DNA of 64,000 nt from Gemmatimonadota bacterium (GTDB lineage: Bacteria; Gemmatimonadota; Gemmatimonadetes; Longimicrobiales; Gaopeijiaceae): contig SKKN01000038.1 in assembly GCA_007121455.1 (NCBI GenBank), positions 1 through 64,000 on the forward strand, in the 5' to 3' direction. Of the stretch, positions 51,400 through 60,180 are shown in pieces. Within the stretch, counting starts at the first letter, position 1. The number at the start of each line of letters is the position of its first letter. The position numbers were made by a program, and so were the translations under genes. The notes under the pieces are model-generated. The model was not told where the DNA came from. It did not search any database and saw only the letters and a list, made by a program, of their open reading frames with translations.

Positions 51400-52443
51400 A
51401 TGGCAATCGAGCTACTACCTCTCACATCCGACCGACTCACGGAGCTCGAGACCCTTCTTCTGCCCGTGTGGCAACGGCGGTGGGACCGGCTGCAGAGCGA
51501 ACGAATCTTTCGCTGGCGCTTCCTGGAGCGACCTGAAGGGGAAGGGCTCATCGCCTACGACAACGGTCGGGCGGTGGGATTCATCGATTCGTTTTTTCGC
51601 CAGTACCGAACGCGCGCCGGCCTGATCCGGGTCCGGGAGCCCGCGGATTGGTACTGCCATCCCAGCTACAGGCCGCTCCTCAGTATCCGACTCATCCGGA
51701 AGCTCATGCAGAGCGGGGAAGCGCTCCTCGTAGTTGGCGGAAACCCCAACACCCGCAACGTTCTTCCAAAGCTGGGCTACAAGGCGCTGCCAGACGTCGC
51801 CTCGTATATGCTCCCGACCGGTACCGGGGCTTTCGCGAAGGTACTTGCCGGGACGGTCCGATTTCCGCTCCACCGTGTGCCACGGTTTCTGATCCGACCC
51901 CTCTCGGTGAGAACGCTTTGGGGCGGCCGTGCGCACCGCTCGTCGTTGGAATTCGGAATGCGGCAGGTACAGGGCCCGCCGCCCATGCCCGAGGCCTCCA
52001 CGAACGGAGGATCCTACGGGTTGGCGCCCGTGTTCCCGACGGAGGAGCACGACTGGTTCCGGAATGCCCCTGGCCGGATGGGGGAGTTCATGTGGTTCGA
52101 ATTCGAGACGGCCCATGCGAAGGGCCTCTCCTTCGTTCGCCTGTACCAGGACGGGCCATTCCGTGCGGCCCGGATCCTCCACATCGAAGCCTCTCGTCCC
52201 TCGGTACTCCTCTACGACTCCATCCTGAGAGGGACGATAGGGGCACTTCTCCCCTACCGGCCTCAATGGATCACGGCCCGCTTCACCTCTCCAATGGCCC
52301 GTCAGGCCATCCAATCCGCCGGCTTCAAGGGAGTGGGCGCGTACAAGGCGTTTTGGTGGCACCGTGATATCCCACCACCCGAAGGCCCCCTCCATTTGAG
52401 CTGGACAACGAGCGACGAGGGCCTGCTCCCCTATCCGAATTGA
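51400..52443 (+). CDS. GNAT-fold acyltransferase, FemAB/CelD-like type
   Basis: A 347-residue protein with the two-lobed GNAT architecture seen in polysaccharide loci: LLPVWQRRWDRLQSERIFRW then GLIAYDNGRAVGFIDSFF in the first half; LIRKLMQSGEALLVVGGNPN and TRNVLPKLGYKAL near the first acyl-CoA-like loop. The second half repeats the fold loosely. It may add acyl or amino-acyl groups to sugars. The assignment to a precise family is uncertain. Lies on its own strand between the monooxygenase cassette and the lyase pair. Confidence 0.65.
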   Translation: MAIELLPLTSDRLTELETLLLPVWQRRWDRLQSERIFRWRFLERPEGEGLIAYDNGRAVGFIDSFFRQYRTRAGLIRVREPADWYCHPSYRPLLSIRLIRKLMQSGEALLVVGGNPNTRNVLPKLGYKALPDVASYMLPTGTGAFAKVLAGTVRFPLHRVPRFLIRPLSVRTLWGGRAHRSSLEFGMRQVQGPPPMPEASTNGGSYGLAPVFPTEEHDWFRNAPGRMGEFMWFEFETAHAKGLSFVRLYQDGPFRAARILHIEASRPSVLLYDSILRGTIGALLPYRPQWITARFTSPMARQAIQSAGFKGVGAYKAFWWHRDIPPPEGPLHLSWTTSDEGLLPYPN

Positions 52444-52540
52444 CCTGGACTGTTGCTGGTGACGTGTCTTCTGCTTCCTACGAACGTAGCGCCAACGCCA
52501 CGGCTATCGGGGCGGTGATCCCCGCCGGTGTCTCAGCGAG

Positions 52541-53740
52541 TCACCGCGTGTGGGTCCAGTCGGTCCAACCCATGTTCTTTCCGTGGCTCGATGGAATGGG
52601 CGCAGGAAACGACGTGCCGTAGTAGTAATTCACGACGTGGGGCTGCCACGTGTTCCCGCGGTCCGCCGGAAATTCCACTTCGTCATGAATCCAGCGCACG
52701 GCGCGGAGAATCGCCTTGTCTCCCCATTCAAAAGGAGCGAACCCGGCCTGGTGCAGCACGATCGCTTGCATCATGATTCCCTGCAGCGCCTCCCACACGT
52801 ACAGTTCCTGGGGAGGAGGCCAGTCATCCGGATCAAACCTCCCTCCACGACGCTGGTCGTCCGGTATGATCCCGTCGAAGTTCCGACCTTCCTTCCTGCA
52901 TCCTGCGGGATTGATTCCCACGGGGCGCCCGCCGTCACACTCCCACGAGTGATCTCGATCGTCTCGAGGCCCTCCGAACTCGAACCCCGCGTAGGAGGAG
53001 TGATCGCCGAGAAAGCCCTTGAAGACCTGAGCAGTTCGCTCCAGTTCCTCTTCGTCATCCAGGTAGACGGCTACGGCGGCACGAGCACCACCGCAGTGTG
53101 TGCCCCAGTTGTTCGGCCGGCGTTCATGACAGTCGACGAGGCTGCTGGCCGCACCGCGGGTCGACGTCGTGAGAAGCTCCCTGAGCTTCGAACGTACGGC
53201 CATGTCCAGGGCTGGGTTCACGGAGGAGAGTCCCACCAGGTCGGCCGAGATCACGTACGCTCCCAGATTCCGGCCCAGTGCGAGAGCCCTCCCGTCGTAG
53301 CGCCCCATCGAAGCCAGCGCCTCCAACGCCTCGACGACCTCGGAGAGGTAGGCGGCTTCGCCGGTGCGGGAGTAAACGAGCGCCTTCGCGAGCACACATG
53401 TGTTGTTTCGGTTGTCCTGGTCGGAGAGGTCGAACGAGGGACAGTCAGGGTCGGCTGCGTCTTTCAGCCCCCGCCACGCGGGCCCCCAGGTGGGAAGAAG
53501 CGCGAGTCGCTCGGGTGCGATCCAGATCCCGCTCCCGGCCGGCCAAGGATTCGGTCCGACCACTCGAAGGTCGGTGGCGTCCGTAGCCTCCCGTTCGATG
53601 AGCAGATGAGCTGCCGACGGCCGCTGATCGGGCGCCTCGGGGCCGACCACGAGCGCTGCGCACGACGCGATCGCGATGGACGCCAGGAATGCCAGTGACG
53701 GGCGCAGCATTCGCGCGCCCAGCCCTTCTCTGGTCCCCAT
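52541..53740 (-). CDS. Lipoprotein with alginate-lyase-like helical domain
   Basis: A 399-residue lipoprotein (lipobox IAIASC). The body is helical with six to seven Ala-rich repeats typical of an alpha/alpha toroid: NNTCVLAKALVYSRTGEAAY, ALEALASMGRYDGRALALGR, then ERRPNNWGTHCGGARAAVAV, which has the Asn-Asn-Trp-Gly motif of alginate lyase-like enzymes. EFPADRGNTWQPHVVNYYYG closes it. GGGGAG precedes the ATG. It is a close paralogue of the carboxyl part of the large protein further upstream on the same strand; a degradative or glycan-trimming role is inferred. Confidence 0.6.
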   Translation of the reverse strand: MGTREGLGARMLRPSLAFLASIAIASCAALVVGPEAPDQRPSAAHLLIEREATDATDLRVVGPNPWPAGSGIWIAPERLALLPTWGPAWRGLKDAADPDCPSFDLSDQDNRNNTCVLAKALVYSRTGEAAYLSEVVEALEALASMGRYDGRALALGRNLGAYVISADLVGLSSVNPALDMAVRSKLRELLTTSTRGAASSLVDCHERRPNNWGTHCGGARAAVAVYLDDEEELERTAQVFKGFLGDHSSYAGFEFGGPRDDRDHSWECDGGRPVGINPAGCRKEGRNFDGIIPDDQRRGGRFDPDDWPPPQELYVWEALQGIMMQAIVLHQAGFAPFEWGDKAILRAVRWIHDEVEFPADRGNTWQPHVVNYYYGTSFPAPIPSSHGKNMGWTDWTHTR

Positions 53741-53779
53741 AGGTCTCCCCTGCCTCTTCGCCCTGGGCTGATCGGTGAT

Positions 53780-54706
53780 CTACGATTCGCCGTATTTCAC
53801 GGCCCTCGGCTCAGCCGACTCACCTCCTGAGGGGGAGGGGCGGGTCGGCTTCAGGTCCTTCGGGGTCGAGGAAAGGAACACCTTCACCGGGCTGTACCAC
53901 GTCGCGCTGTAGCGCTCCGAGGCAACCAGGTCGAAGGAGCCCTGCAACCAATCGAGGAGCGAACGACTCGTGAACTCGGTGAGGTGTTTGGGCACGTCTC
54001 CGGCATCCTCTCCTGCGCTCCGTTCCTCGAGGCCGTCCTTCACCTTGTGGGCCATGACCTTCACGGCGGAGATCGGACCTCGCACCTCGTGCACGCTCTG
54101 CAGGATGTGCAGCCGTCCGCCGGGCTTAAGCACCCGGCGAACTTCAGCCAGAAACCCTTCCTTGTCGCGGAAGTGGTCAAGAGCGGCAAGCACCGTCACA
54201 TCGGTGAAGGTGGCGTCCTTGAACGGAATCGATTCTGCAAGAGACTGCACGAACGGGAAGTCCGCGACCTCCGGGAGAGCAATCGGATCGAGCCCGACGT
54301 ACTGGACGCGCTCCAGGTCGAAATGAGAGCGGAGCTTTCCGGGTCCGCATCCCACGTCGAGGAGAGTACCCTCCTGGATCGCAGTGAACCGAGCGAAAGC
54401 GGGCTGTGGTTGCGACTTCTTTGCCAGTCGCGTCACCGGTCGGTCCGGGTGGTCGATTCGCTCCTTCCTCCGCGCTTCGAACTTGGCGAGGTGGTCGCGC
54501 CACAGCTTCCAGTCGTTGCCGGTCAGGGCGTCATGGGGAATAAGGTGAGGTACTCCGAAACGAACCGGATAGACCGCCTTGCATCGGGTGCATCGAAGCT
54601 CCCCCTCCTCGAAGGGTTGCCCGGCGACGGTTTCAGGAGCCGTGTCCAGTTCCTTCTTTTGACAGGTCGGGCACCACAACATGGACAAGATTTCCGGTGT
54701 GAGCAC
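53780..54706 (-). CDS. SAM-dependent methyltransferase with N-terminal zinc ribbon
   Basis: A 308-residue protein. The first 55 residues carry a Trm112-like ribbon with paired Cys (MLWCPTCQKKE; LRCTRCKAVYPVRFGVPHLI). The class I methyltransferase follows: GTLLDVGCGPGKLRSHFDLE, FPFVQSLAESIPFKDATFTD, FLAEVRRVLKPGGRLHILQS. GTG start is chosen because GGAGGG lies six bases ahead; an in-frame ATG further up has no ribosome site. Such ribbon-methyltransferases often occur in glycan loci and methylate sugars or lipid carriers. It sits between two paralogous lyase-like genes. Confidence 0.85.
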   Translation of the reverse strand: MLTPEILSMLWCPTCQKKELDTAPETVAGQPFEEGELRCTRCKAVYPVRFGVPHLIPHDALTGNDWKLWRDHLAKFEARRKERIDHPDRPVTRLAKKSQPQPAFARFTAIQEGTLLDVGCGPGKLRSHFDLERVQYVGLDPIALPEVADFPFVQSLAESIPFKDATFTDVTVLAALDHFRDKEGFLAEVRRVLKPGGRLHILQSVHEVRGPISAVKVMAHKVKDGLEERSAGEDAGDVPKHLTEFTSRSLLDWLQGSFDLVASERYSATWYSPVKVFLSSTPKDLKPTRPSPSGGESAEPRAVKYGES

Positions 54707-54824
54707 TCGACGCCCTCCGGGTAGTGGATGAGACGGAAGCGATCGCCATGGATCAGCGCCCCGAAACGCAAATTCTGAGCCAGGCGAGGCGGCGGAATGG
54801 CGCCCGCTCTGTTTCCCCGATGCG

Positions 54825-54862
54825 AAAAGGGGTGGAAGCCCGAGTCTTCGGACTTCCACCCC
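54825..54862 (-). terminator. Intrinsic terminator after the FN3-lyase gene
   Basis: A 10-base stem GGGGTGGAAG / CTTCCACCCC with an inner CCGA/TCGG helix is followed on the minus strand by UUUU. It lies directly downstream of the large lyase-like gene, inside the N-terminal upstream region of the methyltransferase gene, which must then have its own promoter or depend on read-through. Confidence 0.8.
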
Positions 54863-54884
54863 TCCTTCACGATCAGGCCTCGGG

Positions 54885-56909
54885 TTAGCGGTGGGTCCAG
54901 TCGGTCCAGCCCACGTTCTTCCCGTGCCGGGAGGGCGTCGGTGCAGGGAAGGATGTGCCGTAGTAGTGGTTCACGACATGGGGCTGCCAGGTGTTCCCTC
55001 GGTCGGCTGGAAAGTCCGCTTCATCGTGGAGCCAACGCACGGTGCGGAGGATTGCCCTGTCTTCCCATTCGAAGGGCCTGTAGCCGGCCTCGGTGAGGAT
55101 GATCGCCTGCATCATGATCCCCTGAAGCGCTTCCCACACGTAGAGTTCTTTCGGGGGAGGCCAGTCGTCCGGGTCGAAGCTTCCGCCTCGACGCTGGTCG
55201 TCCGGTATGACGCCGTCGAGGTTCCGACCGTCCTTCCGGCATCCCACGGGGTTGATTCCGACGGGTCGATCCGGGTCGCACTCCCATGAATGATCCCGGC
55301 TTCCGTAGGGTCCGCCGAAGGTGAAGCCGGAATAGGAGGAGCGGTCCCCTACGAAGCCGCGGAAAACCTGCGCGGTTCGGGCCAGCTCATTTTCGTCTCC
55401 GAGGTAGACGGCGACCGCGGCGCGAGCTCCCCCGCAGTGGGTGCCCCAGTTGTTCGGTCTGCGTTCGTGGCAGTCGACGAGGCTGCTCGCGGCACCATGT
55501 GTGGATGTAGTGAGCAGCTCCCTGAACTTCGCGCGGACTGCATCGTCGAGTGCAGCGTCGAGGGAGGAGAGCCCCACCAGGTCGGCGGCGATTGCGTACG
55601 CTCCCAGGTTCCGCCCCATCGCCAGCGCGCGCCCGTCATACGTGCCCATGGTGGCCAGTGCCTCGAGCGCCTCGACGATCTCCGGGAGGTAGGAGACGTC
55701 CCCCGTCCTGGAGTAGACCAGGGCCTTCGCCATCACACAGGTGTTGTTCCGGTTGTTCTGGTCCGCCAGATCGAACGACGGACAGGAGCGGTCGGCTGCG
55801 TTCTTCAACCCATCCCATGCTGATCCGGAGGTGGGAAGGGAAGCCAGGCGGTCCGGGTCGATCCAGAGGCCACTGCCGGCCGTCCCAGTCGAAAGGGACG
55901 TGTCCCTGGCTTCCGTTTCTCCGGTAGGACGGTTGGAGGGGTCGCCAAACAGCCGGGATCCAGATTCATCGTACCGGTAGGCGATCACTCCGAACACGTA
56001 TTCCGTTCCGGACTCCAGGTCCGGCACGGTGCATCCGTAGGTGGCCCCGATCTCGACGCCCTCCACCGGATTCGCGCACGCACCATCCTCGACCATGGTG
56101 AAGTCGTCCGGCCAGGAGGGGTTCGTGGAGGTCTTGGCGAACCGGACACGATAATATGCGGGCTCTCCAGTGCCATCGTTCACCTCCGTGAAGTCGAGGT
56201 CGACGGAGCTGGAGGTCGCACCGCTCGTGCGCAGGTCGGCCACCGTGCCGGGACGAGAGGTCTTCTCCTCCTCTTCGTCCCCCTTGTCCTCCTTTTCGTC
56301 GCCCTCCGTCTGTTCCTCTTCCTCGTTCTCCTCCTCTTCGTCCTCCTCCTTCTCACCCTCCGTCTCTTCCTCGTCCTTGGCCTCTTCTTCTTCCTGCGCT
56401 GCCGCCGTTTCGCCGCTCGCAGTGTCCGAGTTTCGCCCGTAGACATTCCTATGGCCATCCTGCCGGAAGGCTCGTACGCGGAACTCGTGCGACGTGTCCG
56501 GCTCGAGATCTTCTACCGTGCAGGTCAAGCTGCTCCCCGCACTGGTGCCGCGGACCGGGGCCGCACACGAACCGCTGACGACGGGGGAGGCGTTACCCCA
56601 TCCTTCGCCGGGGACCCGGTGGTAGACCTCGTAATCTGCGGCGTCTCCGGCTCCGTCGTTGACCTCGGTCCAATGGAGGTCGATCGAGGTCTCCGTCGTC
56701 CTGCCGACGGAAAGATCCTCGACTGTTCGAGGCCGGTCGTTCTGGCCTCGAGAGAAAACCGCTGAATCGTCGGGGGCCATCGGGATGTGATCTGCACACC
56801 CGGCAGCGACGACCAGGATCAGGAGCCAAAGCCAGTGGGATGGCTTCGCTTCGGACCGGCGGGGACGTAAAGACCTCGCACTCATAAATACCTGCTTCCA
56901 CGCGACCAT
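54885..56909 (-). CDS. Large lipoprotein: two FN3 domains, acidic linker, alginate-lyase-like domain
   Basis: A 674-residue lipoprotein (lipobox VVAAGC). Two fibronectin type III domains (about residues 60-165 and 230-335; TVEDLSVGRTTETSIDLHWT; TVADLRTSGATSSSVDLDFT) are separated by a 60-residue linker made almost only of Glu, Asp and Lys. The last 345 residues are a toroid domain with ERRPNNWGTHCGGARAAVAV and NTWQPHVVNHYYGTSFPAPT, mostly identical to the shorter paralogue next door. Starts at 56909 or 56885 are both possible. The linker suggests a flexible, highly charged spacer at the cell surface; a carbohydrate target is inferred. Confidence 0.68.
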   Translation of the reverse strand: MVAWKQVFMSARSLRPRRSEAKPSHWLWLLILVVAAGCADHIPMAPDDSAVFSRGQNDRPRTVEDLSVGRTTETSIDLHWTEVNDGAGDAADYEVYHRVPGEGWGNASPVVSGSCAAPVRGTSAGSSLTCTVEDLEPDTSHEFRVRAFRQDGHRNVYGRNSDTASGETAAAQEEEEAKDEEETEGEKEEDEEEENEEEEQTEGDEKEDKGDEEEEKTSRPGTVADLRTSGATSSSVDLDFTEVNDGTGEPAYYRVRFAKTSTNPSWPDDFTMVEDGACANPVEGVEIGATYGCTVPDLESGTEYVFGVIAYRYDESGSRLFGDPSNRPTGETEARDTSLSTGTAGSGLWIDPDRLASLPTSGSAWDGLKNAADRSCPSFDLADQNNRNNTCVMAKALVYSRTGDVSYLPEIVEALEALATMGTYDGRALAMGRNLGAYAIAADLVGLSSLDAALDDAVRAKFRELLTTSTHGAASSLVDCHERRPNNWGTHCGGARAAVAVYLGDENELARTAQVFRGFVGDRSSYSGFTFGGPYGSRDHSWECDPDRPVGINPVGCRKDGRNLDGVIPDDQRRGGSFDPDDWPPPKELYVWEALQGIMMQAIILTEAGYRPFEWEDRAILRTVRWLHDEADFPADRGNTWQPHVVNHYYGTSFPAPTPSRHGKNVGWTDWTHR

Positions 56910-57568
56910 TTCTGCTTTCTCCGTTCAGAGTACCGTCGGAGGTGCAGGGGAATCGCGCCTGAGCGCTCAGTCACCGTACTTCAGGATCTCCGGGCCCCGT
57001 GGGTCCGAACAAACGAAAGCCGCCGGCGAACGTCCCCGTGAACCTCCCGGAATGCGTCGCTGGCGGCTCGGCTGGCGTGACATGTCGTGCTCATTGCGAC
57101 ATGCTGTAGCCCCGTCACTCTGCGCCACCACCTTTCGGCGGCTTTGCTCTGAGCAGCGACCGACTGCTCGATTCGTTGTTTTTTGTGGCTACCCGCCTGG
57201 GGGCCACCCTCGCTCCCGGTCGCGGGGCGAGGCGTTCAGGTCAGTTCAATTCATTCGCTGCCCTCCTTTCCCGGTGTTCGGCAGATTCGGTTGCTGCATG
57301 CGGACAACAAACGTACGGCCCGCCACCGGAGAAGCGTTGCCTTGAGGCAACGGTCCTGCGGTGCGCGAACAACATACTGTCCATTGACGGGGGCGCAACC
57401 AGTGGTGCTGGCGCCACGGTTCGGATTGGCTCCTTGCGGTGAAAAGTGCTCCCGCCGCATCCGTGTGGGACCGGACCTTGCACTGACCTGGGGAGGACAA
57501 GTCGAGCCCTGGCCGTTGACGGGAAAAGCTCGTTGGCTTGACCCACGGACATCAGGAGTGTGCGGTGC
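56910..57568. other. Long non-coding stretch with a strong hairpin
   Basis: No gene is recognisable on either strand. The base composition is patchier than elsewhere, with runs such as TTGTTTTTTGTGG and AACAAACG. CGTTGCC-TTGA-GGCAACG at 57335-57352 is a perfect 7-base stem with a tetraloop. The region could contain promoters for both flanking genes or a non-coding RNA. Confidence 0.45.
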
Positions 57569-58706
57569 ATGAGGATATGGCGAACGAGTCCGGCCCTGCT
57601 CTCGGCTGGAGAGCTGGATATCTGGCGGGAGATCCATCGGAGCCGTGAGGCGTATTTCAGCCCCTTTTTCCACCCTGCGTACACCCTGGCGATGGCTTCG
57701 GTGATTCCGGGCGTTGAAGTGGCGGTACTGGAGGAGGGCGGCGGCGAGATCGTCGGCTTTCTCTCTTATGAGAGGAGCCGATGGAATGTAGGGGTCTCTC
57801 CCGGAGGCCGGCTGTGTGATCATTCCGGACCGATCCTCCGGCCCGGTGTCCGGTATGACCCCTTGCGCCTGGTGCGGGATTGTGAGCTCGCCGGCCTCCA
57901 CATCCGGGGTGCTCCGGCGGCATCTCCGAAGCTCCTCCCGTACGTTCGTACGCGAGTGGGAAGCCTTACAGATCGAGTTGAGAGACGGGTTTACAGAGTA
58001 CCGGGAGATCCGTCGCAGAGCCGGTTCGAACTTCGTAACCAAAGAACTTCGCAAGCGTCGCAAGCTGGAGCGGGAGATCGGGCCCGTCCGCTTCGTGGAG
58101 CACACCCTGGATCCCGATGCCTTTACCGCCCTGCTTGCGTGGAAATCAGAGCAGAGAAGGCGAACGAAGACTGTGGACATTCTCCAGCGGGGCTGGGCCG
58201 TGGATGCCCTCGACCGCATCCGAACCATCGAGATGGAGGGGTTTTCGGGGTGCTTCTCGGCGCTCTACGCAGGTGATCACCTGCTGGCCGTTCATCTCGG
58301 GATGCGGAGTCATGGGGTCTTACATCACTGGTTCCCTGCTTTCGACCGAGCTTTCGGAAAGTACTCCCCAGGAATCCTCCTGCTGATCGAGATGACGAGG
58401 GCGTTCGCCGACCGGGGGGTGACCCGTATCGATCTGGGGAAAAGGGGAGAGAGTTACAAGGACAGAGTTGCGACGGCGTCCAATGTCCTGACGGATGTGA
58501 CGATGGACCGGAGCCCGATCCTCCGGGTCGTTACGGAAGCGCGCTATCGGACGCGCTCATGTGCAGACGGATCGGTGGCGGGTGAGCATCTGCGTCAGGG
58601 GAAACGTCTCGCCCTGCGGTGCTATCACTCCGTAGCAGGATCGCTGGGGCGGTCACCGGCGCCGGAACCCACGCGGCCCAAGCCCAAGGCCCCGGGTGAG
58701 AACTGA
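57569..58706 (+). pseudogene. CelD/BcsL-like GNAT acyltransferase, frameshifted
   Basis: The first frame begins MRIWRTSPALLSAGELDIWR with an AGGAG-type site and carries the N-terminal half (VAVLEEGGGEIVGFLSYERS, then LCDHSGPILRPGVRYDPLRL). The second half is in another frame: FVREWEALQIELRDGF, KELRKRRKLEREIGPVRFVE, FSGCFSALYAGDHLLAVHLG, LHHWFPAFDRAFGKYSPGIL and RIDLGKRGESYKDRV, as in CelD-type acyltransferases. The change of frame lies near 57890-57945. One or two bases lost or gained would restore the usual 370-residue enzyme. Overlaps the end of the family-4 glycosyltransferase by 82 bases. Confidence 0.75.
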
Positions 58707-60043
58707 TCCGGCGATTCCCCGCCCGCTTCCGCTACCGGCGCGGATCCTCCTTGCCGTTCGATGTGCTTCAGAATCTCGCCCGCCGTGCTTCGCAGGTTGA
58801 ATTCACGGAGAACCCTGTCCCGGCCGGCTTTTCCCATGCGCTCTCGCATGTCGGGATTCCCGGCCAAGCGAGCCAGGGCATCGGCAAGAGCGGAAGGATC
58901 CCCCGGAGGGACGAGGAGCCCCGATTCTTCGTGCTCGACCAACTCTGGAATTCCGCTCAACGCGCTCGCTACGACGGGAAGCCGCATGGCCATCGCTTCC
59001 ATGAGGGCCACGGGGATGCCTTCGCGTTTCCCCGAAGCCGTCGGATGGCTCGCGAGGACGGCCACATGGGCTCGGTCCAGCGCTCGAAGGACTTCCGGGC
59101 GGGGGAGGCTTCCCATGAGCAGGACCTTCCCTTCGAGCCCCGCTTCAGTGATCGCTCGGGCGAGCCTCTTCCGGTGCGGTCCCGCACCAACCAGCTCACA
59201 CTGAAGATCAACTCCCCGTTCGATCAAAAGGCGACAGGCCTGGATGAGAAATCGGTGCCCTTTGACCTCCTCGAGCGAAGCGACGCAAACGAGCCGCAGA
59301 GGCAGGTTCGCACCCTCCTTTTCGTCCCGGACCGCACTCGGCACGAAAGCTTCCACATCCACTCCGCAGTGGATCACCGCGACCTTCTCCCGCACGTCCT
59401 CCCCGCATTCTTCCACGATCAGGTTCCGGTTGTACTCCGACACAGTGGCGACGAACTGCGCTGACTGGACTTTCGACCGGAGCATCCTTCGCTCCACGTG
59501 CAGGTCCGATCCATGGGCCGTGAAGCTGTAAGGGATTGCGGTCAGGCGGTGAATCGCCCACGCCGCGAGGGCAGGGTGATTCGCGAAGTGAGCATGGACA
59601 TGATCGACTTCCAGGCGCTCCATCTCCCGAGCGAAGAGCACGACCTTCGGGAGGATTCCGATCCCACCGAGCAGGAAGTTGGCGCTCCCCCAGGTCCCGA
59701 AAACCACATCCCGCCATAATGCCAGATACGCGCGGGTGTGCCGACGGAGAAAGAACCAGTTCGCTCGGAGGATGGAGGGAGAGATAAAGGGTCGAAATCG
59801 TGCCTTGGAGACGAGGTGATCGGCTTCCGGATGCCGGGTGCGGGACCGGTGGCGAAGAAGGGGGAAGATCTCGACATCCGCGCCCTCTGCCTCCAGGGCG
59901 AGCATCTCGTAGAGCACGAACGTCTCCGTGAGCTTCGGGAAGCGAGACATCACGTAAGCCACCCGGGGAGCAGGCCCACCGTCTTGTGGAGTGCCGGAGG
60001 GGCTGTCGAGCCTGGAGAATGGGTCTCGCGGAACGCCCGTCAT
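58625..60043 (-). CDS. Family-4 glycosyltransferase
   Basis: A 472-residue GT-B enzyme. N-terminal domain: VAYVMSRFPKLTETFVLYEM, HVHAHFANHPALAAWAIHRL, SFTAHGSDLHV. C-terminal domain: LRLVCVASLEEVKGHRFLIQ, ELVGAGPHRKRLARAI, the E-x7-E region REGIPVALMEAMAMRLPVVA. The opening 'SRFPKLTETFVLYEM' is typical of exopolysaccharide glycosyltransferases. The last 40 residues are a loose tail that overlaps the acyltransferase remnant. Likely transfers a hexose in assembly of the repeat unit. Confidence 0.9.
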   Translation of the reverse strand: MTGVPRDPFSRLDSPSGTPQDGGPAPRVAYVMSRFPKLTETFVLYEMLALEAEGADVEIFPLLRHRSRTRHPEADHLVSKARFRPFISPSILRANWFFLRRHTRAYLALWRDVVFGTWGSANFLLGGIGILPKVVLFAREMERLEVDHVHAHFANHPALAAWAIHRLTAIPYSFTAHGSDLHVERRMLRSKVQSAQFVATVSEYNRNLIVEECGEDVREKVAVIHCGVDVEAFVPSAVRDEKEGANLPLRLVCVASLEEVKGHRFLIQACRLLIERGVDLQCELVGAGPHRKRLARAITEAGLEGKVLLMGSLPRPEVLRALDRAHVAVLASHPTASGKREGIPVALMEAMAMRLPVVASALSGIPELVEHEESGLLVPPGDPSALADALARLAGNPDMRERMGKAGRDRVLREFNLRSTAGEILKHIERQGGSAPVAEAGGESPDQFSPGALGLGRVGSGAGDRPSDPATE

Positions 60044-60180
60044 GGACTTCGTCTCGGGGTGGTTGGGTCGGCGGAGCCGGAGCTATGCTTTCACTCTTCG
60101 TGGGGCGTGTGGAGCCGACGATGGTTTGGATGCAAGACCTCTGCCGCTGCGGGGGGCTCTCCCCCACAGCCATGACCCGA

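Noticed and set aside
57301-57480. Possible cyclic-di-GMP riboswitch
   Set aside because: The hairpin and the later GGGGGCGCAACC looked suggestive, but the conserved GEMM-I core sequences are absent.
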